The translations under genes were made by a program, and so were the position numbers. From a virus, in IMG/VR virus record IMGVR_UViG_3300042337_000195, positions 1-37,944 of that record: 37,944 nt of DNA. One strand, 5' to 3'. Under the pieces are notes generated by a model, which did no database searches, was not told where the DNA came from, and saw only the letters and a list, made by a program, of their open reading frames with translations. Each line of letters opens with the position of its first letter. The stretch's first letter is position 1. Of the stretch, positions 1-8,589 are shown piece by piece.

Positions 1-127
1 AACACCTGGTCGATGATCCCGTCTTCGGTCGTCGTCCACGCATCCGTGATGACACCGGTCTTGCCGCCATCGTTCGTGCAACGCAACGCAAACGTGTACG
101 TCCCGGCGTCCAACGCGACCGCGGCAC
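1..127. repeat. Terminal direct repeat, left copy (circular overlap)
   Basis: These 127 bases are identical to 37818-37944. The repeat lies inside a coding region, and joining the two ends gives one uninterrupted reading frame. It is therefore best read as the overlap left when an assembler linearises a circular or circularly permuted genome, not as a biological terminal repeat. The unique genome length is 37,817 bp. Confidence 0.95.
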
Positions 128-845
128 GGTACGGCGTGTGCCACACCTTGCCCGGGAACACCTGCGTCACATCCTGCAGTTCGACGCCCTGCAAACACTG
201 CTTCCCGCCGTCATCCCAGCTCGAGAAGAACGACACCGTCGCTGCGGACGCGAGCGTGAACTCGCGGCGGTAACAGCAGTCACCGATCGTCATCGACGTC
301 GCCTCAACCTCGCCGGCGATCCACTTCGTGCGGAACAGGCTCGGGATACCGAACGGCTTGCCGGGCTCCGATGTGAGACGGAGTTGGTCGTAGATCGGAC
401 CCCAGTCAGTCGTGTCCAACTGCGGTGACGACCAGTCAAACCGGCGGCGCCTCGACAACGGGTTCGACCCGACATCCATCCACGGCAGGACACGACCCAA
501 CTTCAGGATGTCCCGCGGACCCTTACCGGACACGGTGACGACCCTGTCCTTGTCGCTGTTGCCCTGACCGGGGACCGCGACGTCCTCGCGCTTGTCGATA
601 CGAAACGCCAACGGCGTCCGACCACCCTCAATCACGCGGATGTACCGGCCGTCAACGAGTTGCGCGACCTGCGGGTGGTCGTAATCGACAACGACTTTGC
701 CGTTGCCGGTGTCGTCCAACTGGGTCACACCCGACACGTCACGCACCTGGCGGGCGTTCGCCGGAGTCACAGCGTTGACGTTCAACGAACACACCAGCGT
801 GGTGTTGTCCTCCTCGTACACCTTCACCTCAACGGGCAGCGCCAT
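1..845 (-). CDS. Tail hub / Gp37-like minor tail protein, N-terminal part (gene crosses the ends of the window)
   Basis: This is the first 281 codons of a 717-residue protein that continues from base 37817 down to 36509. The start ATG at 845 overlaps the TGA of the upstream tail gene (TGATG), which fixes the start. The N-terminal 100-140 residues (VRVIEGG-like strand, then FRIDKRED, then VSGKGPRDIL) resemble the hub-forming first domain of siphophage tail proteins of the ReqiPepy6 Gp37 / Tal type, which close the tail tube under the distal tail protein. Residues about 140-280 look like an inserted beta-rich domain with three cysteines (CC, then CLQG). Position directly after the tape measure and a small distal-tail gene supports a baseplate hub role. 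The family call is from recognised pattern and order only. Confidence 0.75.
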   Translation of the reverse strand, partial: MALPVEVKVYEEDNTTLVCSLNVNAVTPANARQVRDVSGVTQLDDTGNGKVVVDYDHPQVAQLVDGRYIRVIEGGRTPLAFRIDKREDVAVPGQGNSDKDRVVTVSGKGPRDILKLGRVLPWMDVGSNPLSRRRRFDWSSPQLDTTDWGPIYDQLRLTSEPGKPFGIPSLFRTKWIAGEVEATSMTIGDCCYRREFTLASAATVSFFSSWDDGGKQCLQGVELQDVTQVFPGKVWHTPYRAAVALDAGTYTFALRCTNDGGKTGVITDAWTTTEDGIIDQV

Positions 846-1297
846 CAGGTGAGCTCGCCCGCAGGGATGTTGATGTCCATCGTCGCCAACGCCCACTTGG
901 CGTTCGGGACCACTTCACCGAAACGCAGGTTTCCGACATGGACCGACCCGGTGAGCGTTGTGATACCGGACGGCATCGTCACCGAAATCGTCCGCGTCCC
1001 GCTGCTCGACGCCACCGGGACACACACCGTCTCGCGTAGATACTCGATGTTCGCCGCCAGGTTCGCAGCGTTCGTCGTTGCCGAACCCGACACCCTGACC
1101 TTGCCGGAGATGACGAGCTGCAACGTGTGCGTGGTGGCGGTGAGGAACCGGGGTCGTGCGAGCGACCCGTTCACACCCGCCAACTGCACATCAGAACCGG
1201 TCTGCGAACCCGCCGACCACAAGACGTACTCGTTACGGACAATGATCGCGTTGTTCGCTGTCGGGAACGCGATGGTCGTGTCAAGTGTGAAGCTCAT
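845..1297 (-). CDS. Small distal tail protein (function unassigned)
   Basis: 150 residues, beta-rich and without membrane segments or recognisable catalytic motifs. It begins MSFTLDTTIAF and ends in a strand DINIPAGELT. It sits exactly where the distal tail (Dit) protein normally lies, between the tape measure and the tail hub, and overlaps both neighbours (ATGA at 1294-1297, TGATG at 843-847). It is shorter than classical two-domain Dit proteins, so it may correspond only to the ring-forming domain, or to a different minor tail protein. A structural role is inferred from position; the sequence itself was not recognised. Confidence 0.6.
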   Translation of the reverse strand: MSFTLDTTIAFPTANNAIIVRNEYVLWSAGSQTGSDVQLAGVNGSLARPRFLTATTHTLQLVISGKVRVSGSATTNAANLAANIEYLRETVCVPVASSSGTRTISVTMPSGITTLTGSVHVGNLRFGEVVPNAKWALATMDINIPAGELT

Positions 1298-4200
1298 CTG
1301 CCCGCCAAGAATCGGTTCGCCTGCTTGACCCGCACAATCTCCTCGGCGGTGACGACAGGGTCGACAGCGCCGTTCACGGTGATCTGATCGCCCGCAGCCT
1401 GCGCCTGCGCCGCTGCCAGATCACGCAACGCTGCCAACAGTTCGGCCTGGCCCTTGTCGCTACCGAGCGACGCGGTCGGCTGCATCAACTGCGCCGTCGG
1501 ACCAGCCGGCAACACAGAGCCCGCAGCGCCGAACGTCACCAGCTCCGGCCCCTCCTCGCCCACCAAAGCGTTCTGACCTGCGGGGAACCGGCCACCCTTC
1601 GCGAACGGCGTGTAGATGTTGCCGTCGCGTCCACCGACCGCAGGGACGGGTTGGAGGCGTCCGTCAATCCCGCCTGCCACCAAACCAGCAAACCGATCGG
1701 CGCCGTCCTTCACTGCGTCGCCGAAAGCTCCGCCAGCGTTGACAGCGAACTCGATCCCCACCCGCATGATCGGCGCCAACCGCCCAATGTCGAAGAACAG
1801 GGCTGCGGCCTCGGAGCGAGCCTCGCTGTCGTCGATCCCGACCGGGAGCGTGGTGTCCTTGGCCTCTTCCTGCTCGCGCCAGATGCGGAGCTGCTCAGTC
1901 GTCGGCACAGTGTTCACATCAGCAGGGACGAGGACGGGGTCGCCTTCCTCGTTGAGCCGCCAGATACCGATCGCTTGCGCCGCAGGGTTCGAGTCGGCGG
2001 TCGCCGGGATGAACACCGGGTTGCCTTGCTCGTTCAACCGCCACTCGCCCACCGCTGCGATACCGGGGGCGGTGTCGCCGTACACCGCTACCTCGACCGG
2101 CGTCTCGAGCAGCCGACGCACCTCCTCATAGTCACCCTTCAGGAGAGCGTCAGAAATCCTGACCTGAACCTCGGGCGACAGTTGGTCCAAGCCCGTCAAC
2201 AGTTCGATCGTCGTCGTCAGGGCGAACAGCTCAGCCTCGCTGATACTGATCTTCACCGCAGTCTCAACCTGCGGCTTCGCGATACCGAGCAGCTCGTAGT
2301 ACGACTCCAGTTCGGCTTCGGTCAGGTTGAGCCCTTCGACAGTGCGGGCGAACTGTTCGCGCATCTGCTCTGCGAATGTGATCGCCTTCTGCGGCTCAGT
2401 CGACGCCAACTCCGACAACGTGTCCTTGTACGCGTCACCCAACCCCAACACCGCGTCCAACGCATCCAGAGTCGCTTCGGAATAGCCGCCCGTCGCAGCG
2501 ATCAGCGGGTCGTACACCCTCGGCAGGTCGGTGATCTTGCCGACCGCCTCATCCAACTCCGGCACACCCTTCGGCGTGAAATCGATGTCGACAGGGTTCG
2601 TCTTGGAGAAGTTCTTCAGCGTCGTCGCCGCACCCTCAAGGTCGCCCGCTTCGATCTGGGCGATGACCGACGTCGCGACCTCGGGCGGGATCTTGCCCTC
2701 CAACAGCGACAGGTAGGCGTTGAGCTTGAACCGGGACGACTCGATCCCGCTGAGCTTGATCGCTGTTTCGATCTGCTCCGGTGCCAACCCGGCAGCCTCG
2801 ACATACTGCGTGATCGCCTCTTCGGACAGCCCCGCCTGCCGCAACTGCTCGACCAGTTCGGCCCTGAACAGTCCGGCCTGGCCGCGAACCTCATCCATCG
2901 TCGCGCCCGTCTTGAGCATCGCAGTCAGATAGTCCGTCGACGCCGCACCCAACGCCCGCAGATCGGCGATCGCGTCCATCTGGCTCGGCCGCAACTCGCC
3001 CAAAGCGATCTTCGTCAAGTCGATCGACTTCGGCAGACGGCGAGCCGACCTGTCAAGATCCCTGAACGCCGACCCAAGATCAACCGCAGCGTCCAACTGC
3101 GAACCCAGCCCAGATGCCGACGACAGCGACTTGTTGAACGCATCAGCACCAGCCGACGCCGCATCCATCGCGATACCAAGATCAGACACCGCCGGATCAG
3201 CAGCAGATGCAGCGTCCGCCAACCGCTCAAGCGTCTTGGTCGCCTCGTCCGACGATTCCTCGGCCTTGTCCGCTTCCTTCGGGATCAAACCCAACTGCTC
3301 ACGCAACCCGCGCAACGCCTTACCGGCACCAACTGCAGCACCCAACAGATCATCAGCGTTCGTCGACCGCTCAATCGACTCGCCGAACGCCTCAGCACGC
3401 TTCGCCCCAACATCGAACTGCAGGTTCGACAACTTCTGCACCGACGACAACTTCGTCAGCGTCGCCTTGAGCGCGTCGGCCGCTTCCTTCGCGTCGTCAA
3501 CCTCGTTGCCGAACTCGTCAACCGATCCGGTCGACCCGTCAGCAGCGTCGCCCGTGCCCTCAATCGCACCGTTCGCCCTAGCAACAGCTGCGCCAACTCC
3601 ACGACCAAGATCACCCGTCTCGAACTCGGCCTGCTTCGCCTGAACCAGGTCAAGGATCGTCCCGTAGTCATCCCACGCTTGGCTGTTTCGATTGATCCCC
3701 GAACGTTCCTGCTCGAGCTGATCTTCCAACTCCTGCAACGCACCAACGCCGCTCGCAGCGGTGTCGTTGATGACCCGTTCGATGTTGCGGAAACTGACCT
3801 CTGTGCCGTTCGCGAGTTCGGCGTCGCCGCGTAGACCGTCCTCGATCAACTGCCTTGCCAAAGTAAACGGGTTCGCTGACAGCTTCTCGGTGTTGGCTGC
3901 TGCAAAGAAATCGGCGAGCGCCGGGGCCGAGCTGCTCAGATTGGCTTGCAACTCACCCATCGCGACGTTGAGTCGTTCGGTGTTGCCTGTGATGTCGTTG
4001 ATGACGCCCGATGCCACCTCAGTCAAACCGAACGCAACGGCAAGCGGGATGCCACCCTTGAGCGTGGTCGACAAGACACGTCCGGCGGCGCCAAGGTCGC
4101 GCATCGCGCCGACCGCTTTGATCGCACCGCCGGCCAGCAGCGACAAGCCACCAACGGCGATCGTCGCAGCGGTACCAACACCAGCAACCTGACCGATCGC

Positions 4201-5043
4201 AGTCTGCGTGCCCTGCGGCAGAGCGTTGAACGCCCCCGCCACATCCGACAGCGAGCCGACCAACGTCTGGAACGTCGGCAGCAACGCCTCACCGATCGAC
4301 GCCTTCGTGTTCTCAAACTCGGCGGCAAGGATGCGCTGCTGGTTAGCGAGCCCGTCCGACGTGCGACCGAAATCCCCTTGGGCGTCCGATGTCTGCTTCA
4401 GGATCTGCGCCTGCGCCGCCAGGACACGCTGCTGCTGAGTCAACGACCCGGTGCCGTTGTAGATCCCCATCGACAGGGCTTCAGCCTTCAGCGTCGCATC
4501 ATCCAACAGGACGCCGTACTGGCGGATCGGCTCCGACTCGCCCCGCAACGCCGCACCGATCGCAGTGATCGCCTCGTCCGTTGTCGTGTTTGAGAACGAC
4601 GCCAGGTCGCCGGCGAGCTGTGTCAGCTCAATAGAAAAATCGGCAAGCCCTTGGCCCGAGAGGCCCGCGGACTTGCCGAACACAGCAAATGAAGCGCCCG
4701 CATCAATAGCGGCGCGTTCTGAAAGACCAGCCGCCGTAGCGGCACCCTGAGCGAACTGCTCGAGCGCCGCGGCACCCTCGGTGCCAAGCACGACGTTCGC
4801 TTTGTTCTGCGACTCACTGAGGTCGCCCGCAGCCTGAGCCAACTTGTAGAGCCCCGCTGCGGCGACACCGCCAGCGACGAGGGTGGTCGCGCCGAACGAC
4901 ACCATCTGCCCGGAGAGCTGCTGCAGGCGGTCGTCGGTCTTGACGAGGTTCTTCTCGGCCGCGGCGCCGACCTTGTTGAACTCCTGCTGCGCCGCGCGTC
5001 CGTCCGCGGTAATAAGGATCTGCAGCTTCTCGGTGAGCGCCAC
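1294..5043 (-). CDS. Tape measure protein
   Basis: 1249 residues, the longest gene, lying after the tail chaperone as in all siphophages. Tape measure proteins run inside the tail tube and set its length. It starts with GTG at 5043, preceded by AGAGGGG six bases upstream. The N-terminal 200 residues carry the PhageMin-type pattern (coiled helices with QQLSGQM and FSNTTTDEAITAIGAALRGE). Hydrophobic Ala/Gly-rich segments follow near residues 55-75 and 290-320. The middle consists of long helical repeats. About residues 1010-1070 contain short repeats of the form W-R-L-N-E-x-G-x-P-V. The C-terminus has a Gly-rich FAKGGRFPAG motif common near tape-measure C-termini. Tail length would be set by this length; about 1250 residues suggests a tail of the order of 180-190 nm by the usual 1.5 angstrom per residue rule. 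Confidence 0.95.
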   Translation of the reverse strand: MALTEKLQILITADGRAAQQEFNKVGAAAEKNLVKTDDRLQQLSGQMVSFGATTLVAGGVAAAGLYKLAQAAGDLSESQNKANVVLGTEGAAALEQFAQGAATAAGLSERAAIDAGASFAVFGKSAGLSGQGLADFSIELTQLAGDLASFSNTTTDEAITAIGAALRGESEPIRQYGVLLDDATLKAEALSMGIYNGTGSLTQQQRVLAAQAQILKQTSDAQGDFGRTSDGLANQQRILAAEFENTKASIGEALLPTFQTLVGSLSDVAGAFNALPQGTQTAIGQVAGVGTAATIAVGGLSLLAGGAIKAVGAMRDLGAAGRVLSTTLKGGIPLAVAFGLTEVASGVINDITGNTERLNVAMGELQANLSSSAPALADFFAAANTEKLSANPFTLARQLIEDGLRGDAELANGTEVSFRNIERVINDTAASGVGALQELEDQLEQERSGINRNSQAWDDYGTILDLVQAKQAEFETGDLGRGVGAAVARANGAIEGTGDAADGSTGSVDEFGNEVDDAKEAADALKATLTKLSSVQKLSNLQFDVGAKRAEAFGESIERSTNADDLLGAAVGAGKALRGLREQLGLIPKEADKAEESSDEATKTLERLADAASAADPAVSDLGIAMDAASAGADAFNKSLSSASGLGSQLDAAVDLGSAFRDLDRSARRLPKSIDLTKIALGELRPSQMDAIADLRALGAASTDYLTAMLKTGATMDEVRGQAGLFRAELVEQLRQAGLSEEAITQYVEAAGLAPEQIETAIKLSGIESSRFKLNAYLSLLEGKIPPEVATSVIAQIEAGDLEGAATTLKNFSKTNPVDIDFTPKGVPELDEAVGKITDLPRVYDPLIAATGGYSEATLDALDAVLGLGDAYKDTLSELASTEPQKAITFAEQMREQFARTVEGLNLTEAELESYYELLGIAKPQVETAVKISISEAELFALTTTIELLTGLDQLSPEVQVRISDALLKGDYEEVRRLLETPVEVAVYGDTAPGIAAVGEWRLNEQGNPVFIPATADSNPAAQAIGIWRLNEEGDPVLVPADVNTVPTTEQLRIWREQEEAKDTTLPVGIDDSEARSEAAALFFDIGRLAPIMRVGIEFAVNAGGAFGDAVKDGADRFAGLVAGGIDGRLQPVPAVGGRDGNIYTPFAKGGRFPAGQNALVGEEGPELVTFGAAGSVLPAGPTAQLMQPTASLGSDKGQAELLAALRDLAAAQAQAAGDQITVNGAVDPVVTAEEIVRVKQANRFLAGR

Positions 5044-5054
5044 TCAGGACCCCT

Positions 5055-5129
5055 CTATCGGTTCGATTCGGCGGACTGGTTGAGAAGGGTTAGTTCTCGA
5101 ACGGTGAGGCTTCGGGTGACGCTGGGGGG
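5055..5129 (-). other. Possible -1 programmed frameshift site and short extension in the tail chaperone gene
   Basis: On the coding (minus) strand the heptamer C-CCC-CCA occupies 5129-5123 in the X-XXY-YYZ phase of the chaperone frame. A -1 slip would leave the 125-codon frame after codon 115 and read 22 further codons to a TAG at 5055-5057, giving a 137-residue product. The extension stops just before the tape measure start at 5043. The phase is right, but the gain is small and poly-C is a less usual slippery sequence than those with A or U codons. Confidence 0.3.
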
Positions 5130-5467
5130 CCAGTGGAATCGCTCGGCGCACCAGACGACCCACTTGTCTCCGGGGCGCCCTCCTCCAAAGGGAGGCCACC
5201 TTGGTATGTCTCCGGTAGGTCGTCCTCGACCCAGTTGAACGCCGCGACGATCAACTTCGGAGTGATCTTCTCCGGTGGCGTGTCACCCTCGAGCTCGCAA
5301 CAGAACCGGTACACCGCCTCAGCCGCCGCGCCCTGGCGCAACGGTTCGGTGAGCAGCTTCGCCCACGTGTCGAGGCCGGCGTCGACGGCGATCTTGTGGA
5401 GGTCTGACAGGGGCACGTCGTCCAGACGGACGACGTGCCCCGCAGGGGTAGTGACGGCAAACGGCAT
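5090..5467 (-). CDS. Tail assembly chaperone (G-like)
   Basis: 125 residues, between the tail tube and tape measure genes, which is the standard place for the chaperone that keeps the tape measure soluble during tail assembly. The N-terminal half (VRLDDVPLSDLHKIA, then WAKLLTEPL) and the helical middle ending EDDLPETYQGG fit actinophage tail chaperones. The C-terminal 35 residues are a Pro/Ser/Glu-rich tail. AGGAG lies nine bases before the ATG. In the family a -1 ribosomal frameshift usually yields a longer GT product; a CCCCCCA heptamer at 5123-5129 (minus strand) is in the right phase but would add only 22 codons, so it is listed separately as weak. Confidence 0.8.
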   Translation of the reverse strand: MPFAVTTPAGHVVRLDDVPLSDLHKIAVDAGLDTWAKLLTEPLRQGAAAEAVYRFCCELEGDTPPEKITPKLIVAAFNWVEDDLPETYQGGLPLEEGAPETSGSSGAPSDSTGPPASPEASPFEN

Positions 5468-5482
5468 GGTGTGTTACTCCTG

Positions 5483-5884
5483 TCAGCCGACGCGGGTGAC
5501 GGACGAGGAAGCGGCCCAAGAGCCGGACACCTCGACAGCGCCACCGACGGTGCCGTTGGTGGTGATGTCGAACGTCGCCGTCCCGTACCAGTACTTGGTC
5601 GCGGTGTCGGTCGTCTCGTACAGGTAGAACTTGCGGGCTTCGCCGTCGGTCGCGTTGTAGAGCTCGCCGTCGGTGTCGTGGAACCCACCGAAGTCACCCG
5701 ATGCGTCCCTGAGGCCCGCGATGTAGGTCTTGGTGGTGTCACCGAACGCGGTGACCTCAGTGCGGTCCGTGGCCTGGCTGATGCTCCAGCTGTTCAGGTT
5801 CGCGATCGGCTTCGCGTTGCCGTTGGCACCGGAACTGGTGTCGGCGTACAGCCGGCCCTTACGCCCGGAAATGGGGGTAGCCAT
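5483..5884 (-). CDS. Major tail tube protein
   Basis: 133 residues starting MATPISGRKGRLY. This start and the WSISQATDRTEVTAFGDTTK segment are typical of the small tail tube proteins of actinobacterial siphophages, which stack as hexameric rings to form the tail tube. An ATG immediately upstream (5887) is also in frame, but AGGAG is six bases from the second ATG and only three from the first, so the second is preferred. It follows the connector genes and precedes the chaperone. It is probably one of the most abundant virion proteins and a plausible target of the glycosyltransferases encoded beside it (inference). Confidence 0.85.
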   Translation of the reverse strand: MATPISGRKGRLYADTSSGANGNAKPIANLNSWSISQATDRTEVTAFGDTTKTYIAGLRDASGDFGGFHDTDGELYNATDGEARKFYLYETTDTATKYWYGTATFDITTNGTVGGAVEVSGSWAASSSVTRVG

Positions 5885-5928
5885 CATGTGCTCCTAATGA
5901 GTTTCGGGCGTCACGCCCTGCTTGTTGG

Positions 5929-6942
5929 TCAGACGCCGAGCAGTGACAGCAGCCGCTTGGCATTCACGTCGAACGTGCGATCAGCGACCGCAGCTCGAGC
6001 GTTCTCAGCGGTCTCATGCCGCTTGTCGGGATTCGCGATCGCCCACCGGATCAGGTCGCCCAACTCGTCAGGCGTCTCAAAGATCGGGAGCATCGGAAAC
6101 AGTTCGTCGCCCTCGGGGCGAGACTGGCGGGCAAACCAAGTACCACACGCCGCCAACTCCACCTCGCGTGGACCCATCGCCCAACCCTCCAACAGGTCGT
6201 CGCGTTGGGCTTCGGTGCGATACAAGTTGAAGGATGTACGCGACCCTCGGTACAGGTCCGGTGTGCGTTCACCCGGCATGCAGTCCTCAAGGTCATGCAC
6301 AACGAACTTGGCGAGGTCGTCGGGGACGTGCCGCCAGTTACCAGCCAAACCCAAGTCGATGCCCGACCAGTCGACCTGGCGCATGAACTCGACACGACCA
6401 GGGAACCCCGTACCGACAAACACGCAGTCGGCGTCGAAGTCCGACGCACCGGGGTAGTGGAGGTCGGGGTCGTAGCAGTGCGGCAAGTAGATCGTGTTCG
6501 GGTTCGCTGCGAGGAACTGGTCGATGTTCGTCGGGTCGTTCAACACGACAGCGTCGACACCGTCAGCCTGCTCAAGCTGCCGCTCATCCTCATACGGCGA
6601 TTCGGTCATCCACATGACGACCTTGTGTCCGCGTGCCCGCATGATCTCAGCGAGCAGAGCGTGGATGAAGAACCCTGAGATGATGACGACCAGATCCGGC
6701 CACCAGTCGTAACACGCCTGCTTCAGACCGGCAGCAGCGAGGTGGATCGCCTCGTCCTCCTGCAACGCCTTCGTGAACTCGCCAGCCTCGTCACGCAGAT
6801 GCGCTCGGGCGAAGAAATTGAGCCGGTCGTGCAGGTTGTATTCGGCAACGTCGAGCCCGACGTCACGCAAACCTCGACAGACGCCTCTGTGCACATCGCT
6901 GACGGAGTATTCCGGCCCTGGGTGGACGACGAGTGCCCTCAT
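5929..6942 (-). CDS. CgeB-like glycosyltransferase (GT-B fold)
   Basis: 337 residues. The start ATG at 6942 overlaps the TGA of the connector gene upstream (ATGA); an open frame extends further up but has no support. N-terminal Rossmann-like half: MRALVVHPGPEYSVSDVHRG, DLVVIISGFFIH, then VVMWMTESPY. C-terminal half: CVFVGTGFPGRVEFM, TSFNLYRTE and EVELAACGTWFA, the pattern of the CgeB / glycosyl transferases group 1 C-terminal domain that binds the sugar nucleotide. It would transfer a sugar to an unknown acceptor. It stands alone between the neck gene and the tail tube gene, so virion protein decoration is the leading idea; modification of host glycans is the alternative. Confidence 0.8.
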   Translation of the reverse strand: MRALVVHPGPEYSVSDVHRGVCRGLRDVGLDVAEYNLHDRLNFFARAHLRDEAGEFTKALQEDEAIHLAAAGLKQACYDWWPDLVVIISGFFIHALLAEIMRARGHKVVMWMTESPYEDERQLEQADGVDAVVLNDPTNIDQFLAANPNTIYLPHCYDPDLHYPGASDFDADCVFVGTGFPGRVEFMRQVDWSGIDLGLAGNWRHVPDDLAKFVVHDLEDCMPGERTPDLYRGSRTSFNLYRTEAQRDDLLEGWAMGPREVELAACGTWFARQSRPEGDELFPMLPIFETPDELGDLIRWAIANPDKRHETAENARAAVADRTFDVNAKRLLSLLGV

Positions 6943-7559
6943 GGCCCCAGTTCTTTGATCAACCCGAACACCTGCACGCGGCGCATTGTCAGCGGCGCCG
7001 CCTTGTCGCCACGCTTGATGGCTTTCGACCATGTGTTCTTCGGTGACGTGCCGGGGTGACGGACGTAGGGTCGGACGTTGCCGCCGACGTTCAGCATCGG
7101 CTTACGGCGCCGCCCGCCACGGTTGTTGCGGTTACCTCGCGCACTCGACGCCAGGGCGCCGATGTCGTAGCCGTCCAGGTTGCCGCCCTGACCGGCCATC
7201 ACGGAGAACAGCGTTAGTGCTTGCCCCTGACGGCGAGTCAGACCAGGCACGATCAGGTGCGGCTTCGCGCCACGCTCAAGCGTCGCCCAGATGCCCGCAG
7301 GCCGGGGCCGCATCAACGCCTCAAAGTTGGCGCCGCTCCCGCTCAGTTCGTAACCCACGCCGATCTTGGTGCCGCCCTTACGGCGACCCCAGCGCGACAT
7401 GATGAGGTCGCCGCCTGAGTCCTTGCTGCCCTCGGCAAGTGCCGACGCTTTGTAAACGTCGGCCATTTGCTTCACACCCTTTTCGGTGTTGGAAGCGATG
7501 CTCGCCCCGCAGCCGACCATCTTCTTGGCGAATTCATCGACGCTGTTCGAGGTGCCCAT
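6939..7559 (-). CDS. Neck / head-tail joining protein (HK97 gp10-like)
   Basis: 206 residues. Start ATG at 7559 overlaps the TGA of the preceding gene (TGATG). The first helix (SVDEFAKKMVGCGASIASNTEKGVKQMA) and the following basic, Gly-rich body (GRRKGGTKIGVGYE, then ARGNRNNRGGRRRKP) fit the HK97 gp10 / minor-capsid neck family of siphophages, which bridges head-tail adaptor and tail terminator. It is longer than the 120-150 residues usual for that family, because of the Arg/Gly/Asn-rich insert near residue 150. Assignment rests on gene order and general pattern. Confidence 0.55.
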   Translation of the reverse strand: MGTSNSVDEFAKKMVGCGASIASNTEKGVKQMADVYKASALAEGSKDSGGDLIMSRWGRRKGGTKIGVGYELSGSGANFEALMRPRPAGIWATLERGAKPHLIVPGLTRRQGQALTLFSVMAGQGGNLDGYDIGALASSARGNRNNRGGRRRKPMLNVGGNVRPYVRHPGTSPKNTWSKAIKRGDKAAPLTMRRVQVFGLIKELGP

Positions 7560-7948
7560 CAGGTCCACACAGCGACAGTGATGACAGCGCCGTAGTAGAC
7601 GACGTCGCCCCACTCGATCGGCCCATAACTACCCACCGACGACACTGACAGCGACACGTCGTCGGCGTCGACACGATCGTTGATCGCAGCTACCACCGAC
7701 TGGGCGCCCGTCTCGTCGAGCAGTTCGTCCAACACCTCGAGCTGCGACACATGCGACCGCGACACCGCTACCAGCACTCGGGCCGTGGTGGTGCGGCCAC
7801 CGCCGAGGATCGACTGTTCGATGTCAAACCCTGCGACGACAGCCGCCGGCACCTGAATCGAGTCCTCGGGATACATGTACCGGTTCACGCCAGGCACATC
7901 GACCAGGGCGTCGAAGATCGCCGTGCGGATCACACGGTTCGTCGCCAC
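7559..7948 (-). CDS. Tail terminator-like protein
   Basis: 129 residues, GTG start at 7948 overlapping the TAG of the head-tail adaptor gene (TAGTG). The layout is helix, VPGVNRYMYPEDSIQVPAAVVAGF, then strands with VLVAVSRSHVSQLEVLDELL and a final VITVAVWT strand. It resembles the gpU-like tail terminator proteins, which cap the tail tube once its length is reached and join it to the head. It could instead be the head-tail stopper; the two are hard to separate by eye, and gene order here (adaptor, this gene, gp10-like gene) is compatible with either. Confidence 0.6.
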   Translation of the reverse strand: MATNRVIRTAIFDALVDVPGVNRYMYPEDSIQVPAAVVAGFDIEQSILGGGRTTTARVLVAVSRSHVSQLEVLDELLDETGAQSVVAAINDRVDADDVSLSVSSVGSYGPIEWGDVVYYGAVITVAVWT

Positions 7949-8589
7949 TAGCCGAGCCCCACATGCGCCGGATGCACCAGCGGCGACAACATGCGGCGGG
8001 CAACCGGCGGCATCTGCGACGGCACACGGAACACACCGAACTCGGACTGACCGGCGACACCCAGCGGGGCGTCCTGCAACTTGGCGACCTCAGCGATGAG
8101 GATGCGGGCAGCCTGCTTCACCTCGACCGGGACGGCGGGCCAGCCCCACACCCCGGTGACCTGGATCAGATACTCGCGTCCCGACGGCACCGCATACGGG
8201 AACGTTGTCCCGTTCAACAGGTCGATCTCGGTGTACGGCTGCGAGTAGGCACCGCGTGACGCTGCGTTGACGGGGCACAACTGGTACGTCGACGCAGACA
8301 GGGTCGTCTCGTAGACGCCGTCGCCGTCGTCGTCAGTCTTGAGCGTCGTGATGGAGACGAGGTCGTTGAACGTACCCAGCTCCAGCTCGTTGACGTCGTC
8401 AACCTCGAACACCCGTGCAACCGGGACCGACACGGTGCCGTCACGGTAGAAGTGTCGTCCGCAGTGCTGGTCGATCATGCGTGACACCGCGGTCACGACA
8501 TCGTCGAGGATGCCGGAACCGTCGGGGTACTGGCGTCCGATGTACGCGGAGGCTTCCTGCGCCGTGAGGTAGCCGTCGGTGATCGTCAC
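7948..8589 (-). CDS. Head-tail connector (adaptor) protein, gp6/gp15-like
   Basis: 213 residues with a GTG start at 8589 overlapping the upstream TGA (GTGA). The N-terminus MTITDGYLTAQEASAYIG, the helix DDVVTAVSRMIDQHCGRHF with the conserved C-x-R ending, and the later TGVWGWPAVPVEVKQAARILIAE are characteristic of siphophage head-tail adaptor proteins that dock onto the portal. The acidic DDDGDGVYET loop probably forms a turn. Normally this gene follows the capsid gene directly; here five glycan-cassette and membrane genes intervene. Confidence 0.85.
   Translation of the reverse strand: MTITDGYLTAQEASAYIGRQYPDGSGILDDVVTAVSRMIDQHCGRHFYRDGTVSVPVARVFEVDDVNELELGTFNDLVSITTLKTDDDGDGVYETTLSASTYQLCPVNAASRGAYSQPYTEIDLLNGTTFPYAVPSGREYLIQVTGVWGWPAVPVEVKQAARILIAEVAKLQDAPLGVAGQSEFGVFRVPSQMPPVARRMLSPLVHPAHVGLG

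Noticed and set aside
1-127. Biological direct terminal repeats of a linear genome
   Set aside because: The repeat lies inside the tail hub gene, and joining the ends gives one uninterrupted frame, so an assembly overlap of a circular or permuted genome is simpler.
1651-3834. A 727-codon plus-strand open frame
   Set aside because: It lies antisense to the tape measure gene, is Arg-rich with no domain, and results from the GC-rich codon pattern of the opposite strand. Many similar plus-strand frames were set aside for the same reason.
5060-5069. GGTTCGATTC, resembling a tRNA T-arm
   Set aside because: No acceptor stem or anticodon arm around it; it lies in the short space before the tape measure start, and no tRNA could be folded there.
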